Part shown: positions 36,712 through 48,677 of the stretch, in pieces
Numbering within the stretch: the stretch's first letter is position 1
How the letters are laid out: each line of letters starts with the position of its first letter
Source of the DNA: Polytrichum commune
Lineage: Eukaryota; Streptophyta; Polytrichopsida; Polytrichales; Polytrichaceae
Reading direction: 5' to 3'
Assembly: GCA_950295325.1 (NCBI GenBank)
Contig: OX485807.1
Coordinates: 2,978,501 to 3,042,500 of the forward strand
DNA length: 64,000 nt
Program-made: the position numbers and the translations under genes
Notes under the pieces: generated by a model
The model's database searches: none
What the model was told of the DNA's origin: nothing
What the model saw: only the letters and a program-made list of their open reading frames with translations

Positions 36712-39160
36712 AATGGTTCTGGGACCGGTGCTCAGGGGCTAACTTGTACCGCACCAGGGGGTGACATAACGGGCCGGGTAAGAGGCTGTCAGGCCCTTCT
36801 GGCATGTACTTCCTGCCGGAAAAATACTTCCAAACTGCTATATGCACTGCGTTCTCACCGTAGGCGAGAAGCAACGTTTTGACTGAGTCCTCGCCCGACC
36901 TGGATGACTCTGTGAGGCCGGAAATGAAATTCATCCGGAACCTCGGACCTCTCGCAGGGGAAGCCCGAAATGCCGGACAGGTTTTGGGGTTTGCTGAAGG
37001 TTGGAGAGGGGGCGTGCGCGGGATGTCTACGGTGCTCCGGAGGAGGAATCTGTCTCGGCGACACGATCAGGCCTGCACAAACACGGAGGTGAGCGTTTCC
37101 TTTGGGACTGATCATCGTTGTCCTGGGACTTGCGGCAGACACAGAAAACTCCAGACGCACTCCGAGCAAGGGGGGTGGGTGCCGCGCGTCGATGCTAGCC
37201 CGATTTCTGTTTGGTCTTTGCCGGTGGCTTGCAGGCAGATTGCCACCGCCGCACTGGCCTTCCCTGGTGCAGGCCACCGCGAAATGTACTGGGTCTCCGC
37301 CGTTGCTCTCGCGGCCTTGCCACAGCTATTTCGCGTCGCAGTGTGGAGGGCCCTATTCGTGGTTTCTTCCCGCTGTTTCGTTTCTTCTTGCGGCACATCT
37401 TCCTCGGTCCGCATAAAATGTGGCCGGCCGTTGTGTCTGCATTTCGCCAGTGTGTTTATTTTGTCTTTATTTGGGCTGTCTCTTCCGCACACCTGATGTT
37501 TGCCTCCGTTGCCCATTGGTCCCCCTCGTCGCTACATGTCTGCAATTTAATGCAGAATTCCCCACTCCGTATCGAATCCTGTCCACATGTGTTTGTGGCA
37601 GATAGTTGGGGTGCAAATTCAGGTGCCCAGGCAAACTGCCGCCACTGCAGGATTCCTGCGACCCTCCGGCCAGTTCCATGTGTGCCGTTTGGGTTATGGT
37701 GGCATGCCTTTGCGATTGGACACATCTTTGGCATAGCCCTCTGGGTGCAGTGTGGAGTAAACAACACCAAAATATTGATACCCCGGAGTGTGTGGGCACC
37801 AGCGGGTGGACTTGCCTGCACGAGGAGGCCAGCCATATCTGCCCAACATTCTCCCCGGCCATTCGCTGCCATTGCCTCCAATCCAGCAAACTCATCGCCT
37901 TGCTCGAGGTAAGCTCAATGACAATTATTGTGCACAATGTCCGGTTGCCAATACGAGGATGCAGATTGATGTCCCCGTTGTTTAAATTTGGCAAACATGC
38001 CACTGCGCATGCCAATGTTGCGGCGCAAATTCCCCCCCAGTGGACTGTTGCGCTTTAGGCTCTCCACCCCACTGTTCGGCATTGCGATCCAGTTCATGGC
38101 TGTGGTGCCGATTGGCCTGTCGCTTTCATGCGCATTTCCCCCCTTGTGGATTGCCAGTTGGGAGCTGGGTTCCGCCTGTGGGGCATTGAGTAGGGCAGTT
38201 TGTGGTTCGTCTCGAATTCCAGAGAGTGTTGAATTTTGTTGGAGACTGGTGCTTGTGTCCGCAACAATCTGGGTGGGTCGTCCGTGCACATGGAATTCTC
38301 CCAGCACACAGTCCCTGCCACTACTGCAGATTGGAACTCCTCGCAGTGTCGTCGACCACTCGCAGCGGGAATTAATATGCAGGGCCGTCCATACTGATTC
38401 GCCGTTCCCGGCGTCGACAACCAACATTGTTGACATCGCGAATAATTGCACTGCGAAACCAGGCAGAGCAATTCCGGTTTCGGAGTTTGGCATTGGCATG
38501 GGAGGCCACCATTGTTCGGTCTCACCATACAGCTGGCGCAACACTTTTCATTTGTCTGCATTACGTGACAATGCAGGTTTCAGGCCGTCGACACTCCTGT
38601 CATTCGATGGGGTGCCATTTGAATGCTTATGTGGGATGTGTCCTGTGGTAATTGACATAAGTGTGTTGCGTGTTTTGCAGGGTGCACCTGTGAGGTGTGC
38701 ATGCACTTGCCATATTCAACCAGCTCGCCCTGTTTGACCTGGGGAGCGAACACAGGGGATCGTCGTATCGCAACTGCGGAGAGTTCATCTCCCAGCCTCA
38801 ATTCGCACATGTGCGCCTGCATTCCTCACTGCCCGCTCAGTGCAGTCGGCCTATTTTTGAGGTTCGTTGTTTCGGTGCGGATTGAGCGCCTGTTCACTTC
38901 ATGTCTGCTCCTGCATCCTGCGTCTTGACTCGCCTCTGCTCTCTGCAGCATTTTGAAATATGTTGTCTGCCTGTTTGCGTCTTCATGCAGTCCACGTGAA
39001 TGGTTGCTGGGAAGCGTCTGGACAAAAGTCACCTCCTATTCGTGCCTACTGGGCCAGTTCCAGGATTGCTCCGCTGATACGCACGACTTTGTGCCTCCTT
39101 TTTTGCAGAGATTGGGGCCCTCATTTTTTCCTGTTCTTCGATTACATTCTTTGTTGAGTG
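36712..39160. other. Left subterminal region of the Harbinger element
   Basis: GC-rich sequence with long frames on several strands at once, as expected from low stop frequency. None carries a recognisable domain. Splice-like sites (donor near 37909; acceptors near 38680, 38949 and 39109) suggest a 5' leader with introns for the Myb/SANT-like gene at 39161. Confidence 0.45.
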
Positions 39161-40309
39161 ATGGAGGATATTGTGCATCTGGGGGAGACCTCTCAGTGTC
39201 CTTCATCCCAACGGCCCTTGGACGTGGACAACGAGTATGGATCGTATTGTGCTGATGTGAGAATTCCGACGTTTTCAACGCCTTCGGACACAAGGGGGAG
39301 TTTGCATGGCGGGCACGGATCGCATTCAGCGAGGTCTTCATCGGGTCCATCGCAGTCGCAGACTACCGCCTCACCCAAGGTCCGGGGACCCAATTGGACA
39401 GAGGCAGAAATGCTTGTCTTGATTGCGCAGAAACGTATTGAGTGGGATGGGAGACACAATTGCAATCAACCATCGCTTGCAAAGTTTGTGTATGGAACCA
39501 CCGCATGGAAATTGGTCCTCGCTGGTTGCATGAGTGTGGTGGGATTCAGGGCTAGGGATACCGACCAGATAACCAATAAGTGGGATGGATTAATAAAGGA
39601 TTACAAGAAACTAAAGGAGTACATAGACGGTACAGGGTCGGCCAATTGGTGGGGATTGAGTAGGGAGGAGAAGAAACAATTGTCAAAGACAAGGAAGATG
39701 TCGTTGGAGTTTAGCGAGTCCATGTACATTGAGATGGAAGGTTTTGTTGGCAAGAGGCAGATTTTTGGGCGAGCGACGGACGTGGTTGATTCCGACCGTG
39801 TCTTGCCACAGGCTGCAAGGAGGGCCTCTCGTTCCACTCCCGCACCTCGCGATCAAAGTTTGAGTGGAGCGGCAAACCCAGTGGGAGGTGGCACGACCAC
39901 ATCCGACTCCCCCTCCGGTGGCACACCTGGGGATGACACACCGGGCTCGACGGGTCACAAAAGGAAAGCCACGGGTACGGACAATTTAGTGGACTTTGTG
40001 AAGGACTTTAATTTCGAGTATCTTTCGCGTGTTGAAGCACAAGACAAGGACAAACAAACATGGAGGAGCGACATGTCGGCATTCGACAAGGCCAGAGAAG
40101 AGAGACTTGCACTCAAAGACACAACACTCACAAACATGGATCAAAAGCTTTATGAGTTGGAGGTCGAACGGACAAAGAATTTGGGTAACATGACTAGCGC
40201 CTTGCTCATGTTGGCAACCTCCATGGATGCTCTCACAAGGTATTGTGTCCTACCCTACTCTCCTCCATTTGGGTGCACCTTCAAGTTACTCCCCTTCTTG
40301 AATGGCTAG
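39161..40309 (+). CDS. Harbinger Myb/SANT-like DNA-binding protein (ORF1)
   Basis: 382 residues from the ATG at 39161. Residues 78-155 form a Myb/SANT-like (trihelix-type) domain starting NWTEAEMLVLIAQKRIEWD and including DQITNKWDGLIKDYKKLK, which in PIF/Harbinger elements binds the element's ends and helps bring the transposase into the nucleus (known for the family). A low-complexity Ser/Gly/Thr-rich linker with a basic HKRK patch follows (about 225-270), then a charged helical C-terminus, possibly a coiled coil, typical of this family. A good donor (ACAAG then GTATTG near 40241) lies near the end, so the final residues may be replaced by splicing. The frame is intact. Its stop lies 29 bp inside the 3' end of the opposing transposase gene. 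Confidence 0.85.
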   Translation: MEDIVHLGETSQCPSSQRPLDVDNEYGSYCADVRIPTFSTPSDTRGSLHGGHGSHSARSSSGPSQSQTTASPKVRGPNWTEAEMLVLIAQKRIEWDGRHNCNQPSLAKFVYGTTAWKLVLAGCMSVVGFRARDTDQITNKWDGLIKDYKKLKEYIDGTGSANWWGLSREEKKQLSKTRKMSLEFSESMYIEMEGFVGKRQIFGRATDVVDSDRVLPQAARRASRSTPAPRDQSLSGAANPVGGGTTTSDSPSGGTPGDDTPGSTGHKRKATGTDNLVDFVKDFNFEYLSRVEAQDKDKQTWRSDMSAFDKAREERLALKDTTLTNMDQKLYELEVERTKNLGNMTSALLMLATSMDALTRYCVLPYSPPFGCTFKLLPFLNG

Positions 40310-42159
40310 ATGTGTTGTTCGCATTGTTAATACAAACTAGGTAATCCAATAGGTCCTCCCTCGCCATTTGGCCTTCTAGCAAAGCCCTCTCCTCGCTCAC
40401 AAGCCCCATTGGCCTGGGAGGCTGGAACACATCCTCTTCTTCTCCACGTGTGGAGATGTTGTCATCCATGGGTGGGAGATTGCAATCCACCAGGATTTGA
40501 TCCAGTGTGCGGTCCTTGCTTGCAAGGAGTATGTTGTGCAAGACACAACATACATGCACAATCGTAGGTAGAAAATCAAGTTTCAATGATGATTTCGTTC
40601 CAATTTCTTTGAACCGTGCTTTGAGTATGCCGAAGCCCCTCTCGACACTCATCCGTGTCGAGGAGTGCTTCCGGTTGAACCACGCCTCCTCCCTTGTCAA
40701 TGGCAATCCCATGGGTCCCAATTTGAATGGTGTTATGCACCAACTCAGTAGAGGGTACCCACGGTTTGCCACAATGTATGGAGGGAATGCAAGACCTGCA
40801 GGCCATGTCGAAGGGTCGTCGTGGAAGCCACCCATTATTCCTTCCTCCACCTTGCGGTATAGCTCGGAGCTTTTGAAATGCGCACTGTCGTGTAATGATC
40901 TTGGGGGTCCGGTGTTGATCGATGTAAAGTAGCACTTGCTATCAACAACACCTTGTAGCAAGATAGAGAACGACTTGTTTCGGTTGCGGTGGTCTGCCGC
41001 CACAATAGTGTTGGATGGCGCCGCAACATAGATGTGGGAGCCGTCAATAGCTCCAATACAGTTGGGAAACCTTTGCTTCAACTGAAAGCCTGCTGCGGTC
41101 CGGATCAGCCTCCTGCCAATTGGGCCACGCAATCAAGTGTCCAAAATGTAGGCTTATGGCATTGCACACTTGACGCAATATCTCATGCACGGTGGACTTG
41201 CCGAGAGCGGCCTTGTCGGCCACCAATGGTATGGACACACCATGCATGAGTTTGAACAGTGTCACTACCACTTTCTTCTCTACTCCAATGGGTTGTCTCC
41301 AATGTGTGCTTTGACCCTGTATGTAAGGTCGGAGGTCGTGCACCAACCTGTCGAAAGTCCTCCTCCTCATGCGTAAAATATCATAGAACATGTCGGGCGT
41401 GTAGATGTTGAAGAGGTACTCCTCAAACCAGCACGTCGACCTAGGCTTCACATACCATTTTGCGTCCATGACGCCAATGTGCCAGGCAATGAGATCGGAT
41501 AACTGCTTTACGTGTAGGAACTCATGTGCGTCGTCATCGTCCTCACACAATAACAATGCGACTGTTCGTGCCATAGACACATCGTCCCCGCCACCCCTCC
41601 TCAACTTCTTTCTGTGTGCAATGTGTGCTTCGGTTGCATCCATCGATGCCATGTACATGGTCACCATGACGACGCACATGTCAGTGCATGCAGCCACTAG
41701 GCGAACAGCAGAGGCTAGATCGGTTGGGCACATTGAATTTGGTGTCGATGTAATGTGCAGGGGTATGCTAGCTGGACCGACGCCTCCAGGCTCGGGCACA
41801 ATGGGTGGAGCAGGGGAGGGATTCCGTGGTGCAGACCGCACACACTCCGGCAGCTTCTCCGGCAGAGCACACGTTGCAGGCACATCGGAGGAGGCTGGAA
41901 GGCGACGATCAGGAGCATCGACATTCGGAAGACAGGGAGAGGGAGGTTCAAGCTCGGAGGAGGATTGAGGCGGCACCGCCTCTTGGGCTCTTGCAACCTT
42001 GAAGAGCAGACAAAGGAATTCAGAGTTCATGTCAATGTTTATAGCAGTGTTTAATGTTAGTGCAGGCTTCCATTCCCAAGCACGGCAGTGCTGCTCAATG
42101 TTGGGCATGTGTCGGGAGTGGCCGCATACATGCGCCAACAATTCAATGAGGATGCTCAT
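40281..42159 (-). pseudogene. Harbinger DDE transposase (ORF2), frameshifted
   Basis: From the ATG at 42159 the frame encodes a Pro-rich N-terminus, a helical region (WFEEYLFNIYTPDMFYDILR) and the N-terminal part of a HARBI1-type transposase (KSTVHEILRQVCNAIS, HLIAWPNW), stopping near 41044. The continuation is in another frame, open from about 41132: FPNCIGAIDGSHIYV (first Asp, 41045), SLHDSAHF (second Asp, 40889) and SVERGFGILKARF (Glu, 40643), the DDE triad of DDE_Tnp_4 enzymes, ending 40281. The frames overlap at 41044-41132 and a one-base slip there would join them. An intron is possible but would remove conserved residues. The enzyme would cut and paste the element. Either an indel has broken it or the assembly has an error. 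Confidence 0.88.
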
Positions 42160-42230
42160 GGTTTAGGAGTATCAGGACACATTTCATTGAATACCAGATT
42201 ATGCATAAACCTGAACACAATGAAAGGATT

Positions 42231-42833
42231 TCAGTTCTTTTGGAAGACATGTACAAGAATTGTACAATAATTCAAGGGCAGAATGCAAGATGTTGGCCGA
42301 GTTTTGATATATGTGTATGGCAAGTCAATTTTCGTTGGTAGACTGCATGTGGCAATGTAATCAGAGACTAGATGCACCTGTGGCTGGAGTTCTTGAATCG
42401 CCAAGGTAACTGCTGCCAACCTCTCCCTAACCACCTCAAAAGGGTTGGCCGGCCAATCAATGCGGTGGAGTGAAGGCAAACCATCGAGGTCACCATCCTC
42501 ATCACGAAGCATGAATAAAAGTGATTGCCCCAATTCATGGCTCTCTAAATCCTCCTCCGAATCGAATCGCAGCATTAGTGCTCGCAGATTAGTGCAGTCT
42601 TCCTGCAACTCCCACTTGCAGAACATCTCAACAAGTGGGAGTAGCTGCATGCAAGCGCTACGGACTGTGTGATGGGAAGGAAGAGGTAAAACATGAAGGC
42701 GTCGCCACAAAAGTTGCCCTGCGAAACCCAGCCATTGCTTGGTATTCCAATGAACACACACAACATCCACACTGCACAGTAAAATCACAACGGCCATAAC
42801 ACATGAAATGCAGGAAAACAAAGGATGTGTCAA
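42231..42833 (-). CDS. Unidentified ORF inside the Harbinger element
   Basis: An open frame of 200 residues, hydrophobic at the start (SCVMAVVILLCSVDVVCVHW) and then acidic and leucine-rich (for example RALMLRFDSEEDLESHELG and RIDWPANPFEVVRERLAAVT), more protein-like than the other frames in this GC-rich element. It lies directly upstream of the transposase on the same strand, so it could be an upstream exon of the transposase transcript, a separate third gene or a captured host fragment. No family recognised. Confidence 0.35.
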   Translation of the reverse strand: MTHPLFSCISCVMAVVILLCSVDVVCVHWNTKQWLGFAGQLLWRRLHVLPLPSHHTVRSACMQLLPLVEMFCKWELQEDCTNLRALMLRFDSEEDLESHELGQSLLFMLRDEDGDLDGLPSLHRIDWPANPFEVVRERLAAVTLAIQELQPQVHLVSDYIATCSLPTKIDLPYTYIKTRPTSCILPLNYCTILVHVFQKN

Positions 42834-44905
42834 ATCCCCGAACCCAATTTGGTGCCACGGAATTCAGACTCATGTTGACGGGAATTTGAGTAGTAGGCGT
42901 AGCAGAATAATTTGTAACCCTCCCAGAAATCGTGCACCCTGCATGCATGTTGGAGGCAATGAGAACACCAACAACACAAAAATTGCAGCACCACGTCGCA
43001 CTACGTGGACGTGGACATAGTGTGAGAGTCGGAGATTCTGCACATGGCAGAGGGTTTGTTGCACACACATAAACGTTCTGGAAGGCAGACGCAAGTTAAC
43101 GACCCCGACCGAAGTCGAGTGTGAAACGCATGGATCGCAGGCGTCTGCAGGCAGACATAGACGGACGGGCAGAGAATCGAAGTGGCGATACAATTCAGAA
43201 TGTCACATACAGCTGCACGGACGGCGTTCAACAGATTGTGTGGAGCACAACGAAAAAAATTCACACAGACCAAACGGCCCGCAGAGAGCAGACGACAACC
43301 ATGAACGCACACTGAGGACGATGCCCAAGAGTGGGGAGGAGAGAATGCAAGGTACGCAAGCAGAAGCTTAATGGAAATTCTTAAATTCAAAAACCCCACA
43401 TTGTGGCGGAACCCAACATTGGCACACACGGATGCGGCCACAGCAGCAAGCGGAAAGCGCAGCTGGAAAAAAACATTTACTGTCTAAACATGCGTTGGAT
43501 TCTTTGTTAGCTGCCTACATTCAAACTCTATTGGCAATAAGCACGGTGTGCAGGAGGATTGCGTTTGCTGCTGTCTGCGACGGGCTGGGGCCGCACGGGT
43601 CCTCTGTATTGCGGGCTTGGAGGACCACCAGCAGACGATGTCCATCTCAAAATGCAGAATCCGGTGTTGTCCGCTGTAGCGCTTGCCGCCGTGTCCCAGG
43701 GGTCCACAGACACGGGGAATGCAGAATGCTCGTGTTGAGACCGCCCGCGAAAATGACACGCTCCACAGGCTTTCATGTCCTGCCTCCAAACATCGAAGCA
43801 CGGCCCCTGCCTCCCCCCCCCTCTTCGCCCGCAATGTGCACCCGCAAGCGTGGCCTCCAGGAATCCACAAACAACCATTCGACAATGCCCCCCTGCAACA
43901 CCTCCGCGCTGGTCTCCCGCAGTGGGCGCCCCTAAATGAAGGCAGGATGGTTGCATGAGGCCGCTTTGTGGACGAGCAACCGAGGGGGATCGGCTCCGCA
44001 AGCCCAGCGACACAGGCGATCCACCACGATGCGATAGCCGTTGGGTGCACGAGTTTATTGGGCATCGCAGGGACGGAACCACAGCACGGGCCACATGCAC
44101 AGAATGTGATATGTGGTTACACCCCCGCGCGCATGGAGCTGGCGATTCGATACCAAAGGCCCAAACCCTAAACCCTCACCGCACAACACTGTTTGAGGCG
44201 CCGCGTGGGCGGGTGTGCACGGGGGCACACGCCTCATCCACCAGTACACATGCCTACCGGAAAACAAGAGCGCACAGAATTGTTGCAAGAGGGCAACAAC
44301 TCCACAGAGGGCAACGCGCAGACGCGAGGATAGCCCGGACAGAACATCAAAGGAACATCCTAACGTGCGAATCGCAGCTCCCACGCGATGAGGAAATAGG
44401 GTACTGGCACCTCTTGAAGTCCTCAAACCTGCGCCATAATATAGTTCAGGAAGCCAGTACACTCTGAAGCCCCGTGAGTTTGGGCAGCGCAAGTCACCAT
44501 TCGGCCTAAACCCACAGCCAGGAAAGAAAATGCAGCAAAATTCACACTAGAAATGCTCCCACCCCAACAAAGAAATGCCCGAACACATGACCATACGAAG
44601 GCGAGGAGCACGCGGCACCCACCCAAACTGTAGCTCCCGGAGCTCTCTGTCCAGCGTGGTCGCCGTCGCTGCCTCCATCGCACTCCGCACGGATCCTGCA
44701 GCATGGGAGTTTGGCTACCATGGGAGCGTGGGAGGTGTGAAAGCACGGGTACGTGGGAGTCGACATAAGCGCGTGGATGAATGTTTGCAGTGTTTCCGGT
44801 ACATCCCCGCCCTGTGCGGGCCCCGTCATGGGCCTGGCTCATCCTCCGTTTAGGCCCCCCCCACCCGGTTCCAGGCTGCCGGGTAGACCCTCCTCTCTCT
44901 CCAGC
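42834..44905. other. Right subterminal region of the Harbinger element
   Basis: GC- and CpG-rich, with long overlapping frames on both strands and no recognisable domain; I read it as non-coding. It probably carries the promoter of the minus-strand transposase and binding sites for the Myb/SANT-like protein, by analogy with the family. Confidence 0.45.
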
Positions 44906-44937
44906 CCGGCCCAGCACCACTGGGTGCGACCAGGCCC
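44906..44937 (-). repeat. Right terminal inverted repeat of the Harbinger element
   Basis: Read in reverse it begins GGGCCTGGTCGCACCCAGTG and pairs imperfectly with 36680-36711. TAA follows at 44938-44940. Confidence 0.8.
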
Positions 44938-45342
44938 TAAGCATAGAAGAGCCTTGGTGGCCCCAAACTCATGCCAAAATACGTGAATCTCAACATTTCT
45001 TGGGCTTACTTTCAAATATCTCTCTACACCCACCATGCATGGGAGAGGGGGGAAGGACATGCATCCGAGTCACCAAGGACACAACAATTTGATAACATAT
45101 ATTTATAACTAAAGGAAGTCATCATACCCTCTAAGAAAACATACATGAGCAATATAATGTGCATCAACTGGTCCTAGCTTGATGTTAGTATTTATGTATC
45201 CCAAAACCACTAATGTGATGGCGATCAATTTCCCTAACTTTTCAGTTCTCACAAGATTGCTTCACAATATCAACATTAAAATTGGCTTTCAAAGTTATGT
45301 CTTCCCAGAAAAGAAGTGAGATGACATGCCAAGAGGTGCTAA

Positions 45343-45830
45343 GGGCCACTTCACACACGAGATTGAGAGCCCATGACCATTCACTTCAAGCACTCTCATT
45401 GGTGGAAAAGGCGGAGCCGGTCCAAGTTCGCTTCACACTATGCTCGAGGGACCAACGGAGTATGTGAATGCAAGATGGATGTAACGTCTACATGGATTCC
45501 TACATGGCATCAAATGGACGGTCATTGGGAATATTTTCAAAACCACTTCTTGGAGGTAGGCCTAACACAAAACCAGGAGACCGCTAGCACTCCGAATGCT
45601 CACAACTGTTGATTTATTCTATTTTATCATGTGTGAGGACCTGCATGGATAACAATTCATTGAAATAGCATTTGGTTGAGGGTCCGGTCACACATGACTT
45701 CACACTACACTTGAGGATCCATGACCACACTACATGATTTTGGAGGTGTCTTGGGACGGCCTTTGGACACTTTTGTTTGGGCTCTCACAATTTCATGGTC
45801 ACGGCTCTTGGCTCGTGCGTGAAGTGGCCC
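45343..45830 (-). mobile_element. MITE family A, copy 2
   Basis: 488 bp, inverted relative to copies 1 and 3. Starts GGGCCACTTCACACACGAGA and ends CGTGCGTGAAGTGGCCC. TAA precedes it and TCA follows, a slightly diverged 3-bp duplication. The interior aligns along its length with the other A copies. It lies 405 bp right of the Harbinger element. Confidence 0.88.
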
Positions 45831-45906
45831 TCATATGAAGACCTTTGAGCATTTTGGCCTTGTTAATCATATCTCATCCACACAATGTACATACAACTTC
45901 ACCAAC

Positions 45907-46132
45907 TCCACCATAACGACACTAATTAGCCCAATTAGTTCGTGTTACTATTCGGAGTTAGGCAATGCTATGATGATTTAATGCTAAATTTCACCAAGCA
46001 AAGTCATTTATGTTCTATAATGTTTGAACAACCTATTGTATTTTTCTTTGTAGAAATCGAACTCTTGAGTAAGATGTCATTCCACTACATAACTCCGAAT
46101 AGTAACACTCAATAACTGAAATTAAACGGTGT
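45907..46132. mobile_element. MITE family C, copy 3 (diverged)
   Basis: The inverted blocks GTGTTACTATTCGGAGTTA occur near both ends (about 45.95 and 46.10 kb, the second reversed). The right end read in reverse begins CTACACCGTTTAATTTC, like the CTACACC ends of the other C copies. The left outer end (CTCCACCATAACG) is less well kept. Confidence 0.6.
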
Positions 46133-48674
46133 AGTATACTTGCTTCCTTGTAGATTTCCAAATTGGTAATGCTTGTCCAACACAATGCTTGAAATCATGG
46201 AAATATTTTGCTTGTGGAGTTAGAGTGTCACGATGAAATGTACATCATCTTATAATAGAAATCTATTTGTTTCAAACAATAATAATACAAGTGTCTATTT
46301 TATAAATTTTCATTCACTCTGTTATAATTGAAGAATAACATGCACCCAAGTCGTTTTCTTTTTGTTCAAATTATCAAGTAGATTAATTTGGGACCATGAT
46401 GATATTATTGAAATAGTAAATTATACATTATAATATAGTTGATTGCATTTTCACCTTAAGTGAGAATGGTGGTAGTGATGATGGACACTATATGGGGCGT
46501 TTACATACAACTACTATTCATGTGGTTGATGGTTATCAAATTATTTTTCTTTGGTGCTATTTATGAGGGATAAGGAGAAAGAAAGTACATTGATAACAAG
46601 CATGACCACTCACACTTGCACAAATATAAATACATGAATTGTATTTGTATGTGTATTCAATGTACATAGTTTAGTTGGGAATGATATCGATGGTTGTAGT
46701 GTACCTTGGTGGTGAATACCATCACATCACCAACACACATGATTGTGTAGAGACATATGTTCATAAAGGAAGAAACAACCTACAACACTTGTTTTTAAAG
46801 AGAGAAACTCATTGCTCATTGGTATTGGGTGTGTAATGAAGATGATAGTCCTATACAACTTCAACCATGAAGATAAAAATTTATTTATGAAAAATGTATG
46901 TCACTTCCAAAAATTGGATAACCTTGAATTTCATGACAAGTTGTCCCTTGCACCTAATGAAATACTCCAAAATTAAAAGATGTTTTGATATTATTGTCAC
47001 TTCAATATCATATCATGCTCGTAACTTCCACCAATCTATGGTATATGTAAGGCCAAACAATCCTACTAGCATTTTTTTGTGAACCACTACAATCAAAATG
47101 TGGTAATAAAATTAAAAAATGATTTAATTTGTTTTTGCGGTCGAAGGTTGAATGGAAAGCCTCTTAGCTCTTTCATTATTTACTGAATGGACTTGAAATC
47201 TTTCAAGAACAAAAATTGGAGAGGACAAGCATTACAAATATCCATCAAACACTTGACAAGAATATCGATACAAAGAGTCCCTCTTACATTGAGGTGTGAT
47301 CGGAAAGAAAAATTGGCATGTAGTTTTTTGTTTTCAAGTCACAAAAGAATCATCTTCCATGAATCACATGATTTACTTGTAGACCTCCTATTACACCCCA
47401 CATGGAATGGACACAATACATATAGTGCACCCCCCCCTCCAAAGAATATGGTAAATGTAAATTTAAAAGAAGTAACAAAAATGAGTATGTTTTGATTTTC
47501 TCCTTGACAAAAGATAACATTATATGAGATGAGGTTAAACACTCACATGTAAAATAAATGTTACCTAAAGACTTGGTGAGAATCGTAGAAATTTTGTAAA
47601 ATGGTCATAAGGTAGATGGTTCTTGGATGGTTACTTTGCATGTACATCAAAGATGTTTATTTTTGTAGAAAATAACTATTTTTTGATGCACATGAAAAAT
47701 GGACCTTTGTGCTCACATTGAATGTACAATTTAACATTTGGAGATTTAAAGAATTAATATGCACATAATTGCAGTTAGAAATACGGCATAGTTTACATAC
47801 TCCAAATGCAAGGTGGCTAGCCTACAGTGGTTTGCACATTTTTGGCATGAGATTTGGTGGATGTGCTCAACTATTGAGTTGTTCCCATCTAGTGAACCAC
47901 ACAAACATTCTACTCATTTTTTCCATGTGGATTTGATTGGTCAAAGGTCTTTCTTGGGGACAAATCAAGGCATTATCTTGTGCATCACTTCCTTCAATTG
48001 CTAAAATACATAAAACCACAAGTTCGTTCCTGACCATTTCCCCCCCTCGAAATAGCTTATCTCCCATGTTTCAAGATCATGTGGATAAATCCCAATTTAG
48101 CCTCAAAACTCGTCCATCAAGATTCCAAAACATGCATCGAGTGAATTGCACTCGAAACAACCCCTTTCATAGGCTTGGGAGGTTGAGGGTCAAACACACG
48201 TCTTTTTGGCGTATGTTTTCTGATCAACACCTAACCACATACCATGGGTACTAAAAGCGGGAACACATTCGAGAATGTTATGGAACAAAACATTGTTTAC
48301 ATTGTTCTGAAAATGTCTTGAAAATGTCAACAAACGTTTATCTTAACTTGTTTTAAGACCCCGACCTGAACCTGTCTTCATGAACCCTAAAACCCACACA
48401 TGAGCATAAACAATGTTCTTAGATGTTCTAGAATAAAAATCATTCTCAAACGATGTTTCCCACTTGGGAAAACACCGCTCTCAGTATCCATGCCACACAC
48501 CGCTTCAACATATGTGTCCATGATACATATGATTACAATGTTGGATTATTTAGCTTGGATTGAGCCCCTCGGTCCTTTAGAAGCAAGCATCGACATGGCA
48601 TGGCAAGTTGAGTGCATCAAACTCTCTCTCTCTCTCTCATGTCGGCCCAAGTGTCCCAAATTGTGACCCATCAA
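46133..48674. other. AT-rich spacer, no gene recognised
   Basis: Short frames near 46.9, 47.2 and 47.8-48.25 kb have no motif, no splice context and no relative in the window. Nothing else supported. Confidence 0.5.
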
Positions 48675-48677
48675 TAA

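Larger units (their letters stand above)
36680..44937. mobile_element. Full-length PIF/Harbinger DNA transposon, 8.26 kb
   Basis: The ends are imperfect inverted repeats: left GGGGGGGCCGCACCAGTGG, right (reversed) GGGCCTGGTCGCACCCAGTG, then GTG/GTTCC and CAGGCCGG/TGGGCCGG-like tracts. TAA flanks both sides (36677-36679, 44938-44940). Inside are the two genes of this superfamily, a Myb/SANT-like protein on + and a DDE transposase on -, arranged tail to tail, plus one ORF of unknown function. The element is markedly richer in G+C and CpG than its flanks. About 2.4 kb (left) and 2.1 kb (right) of subterminal sequence hold no convincing protein but do hold splice-like sites (GTAAGC at 37909; TTTTGCAG at 38680; TTTTTTGCAG near 39109), suggesting a spliced leader for the + gene. 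The transposase is frameshifted, so the copy may no longer move itself. Confidence 0.92.

Noticed and set aside
36879..38737. Long overlapping frames in the left part of the Harbinger element (up to about 250 codons)
   Set aside because: Several frames on both strands are open at once in GC-rich DNA, none has a domain, and composition is Cys/Arg/Pro-skewed. This is low stop frequency, not coding.
43432..44986. Long frames on both strands in the right part of the Harbinger element
   Set aside because: Same reason: overlapping frames, no motifs, no consistent start or splice pattern.
47813..48254. Overlapping frames of 63-105 codons
   Set aside because: No domain, no splice context, opposite-strand frames equally open.
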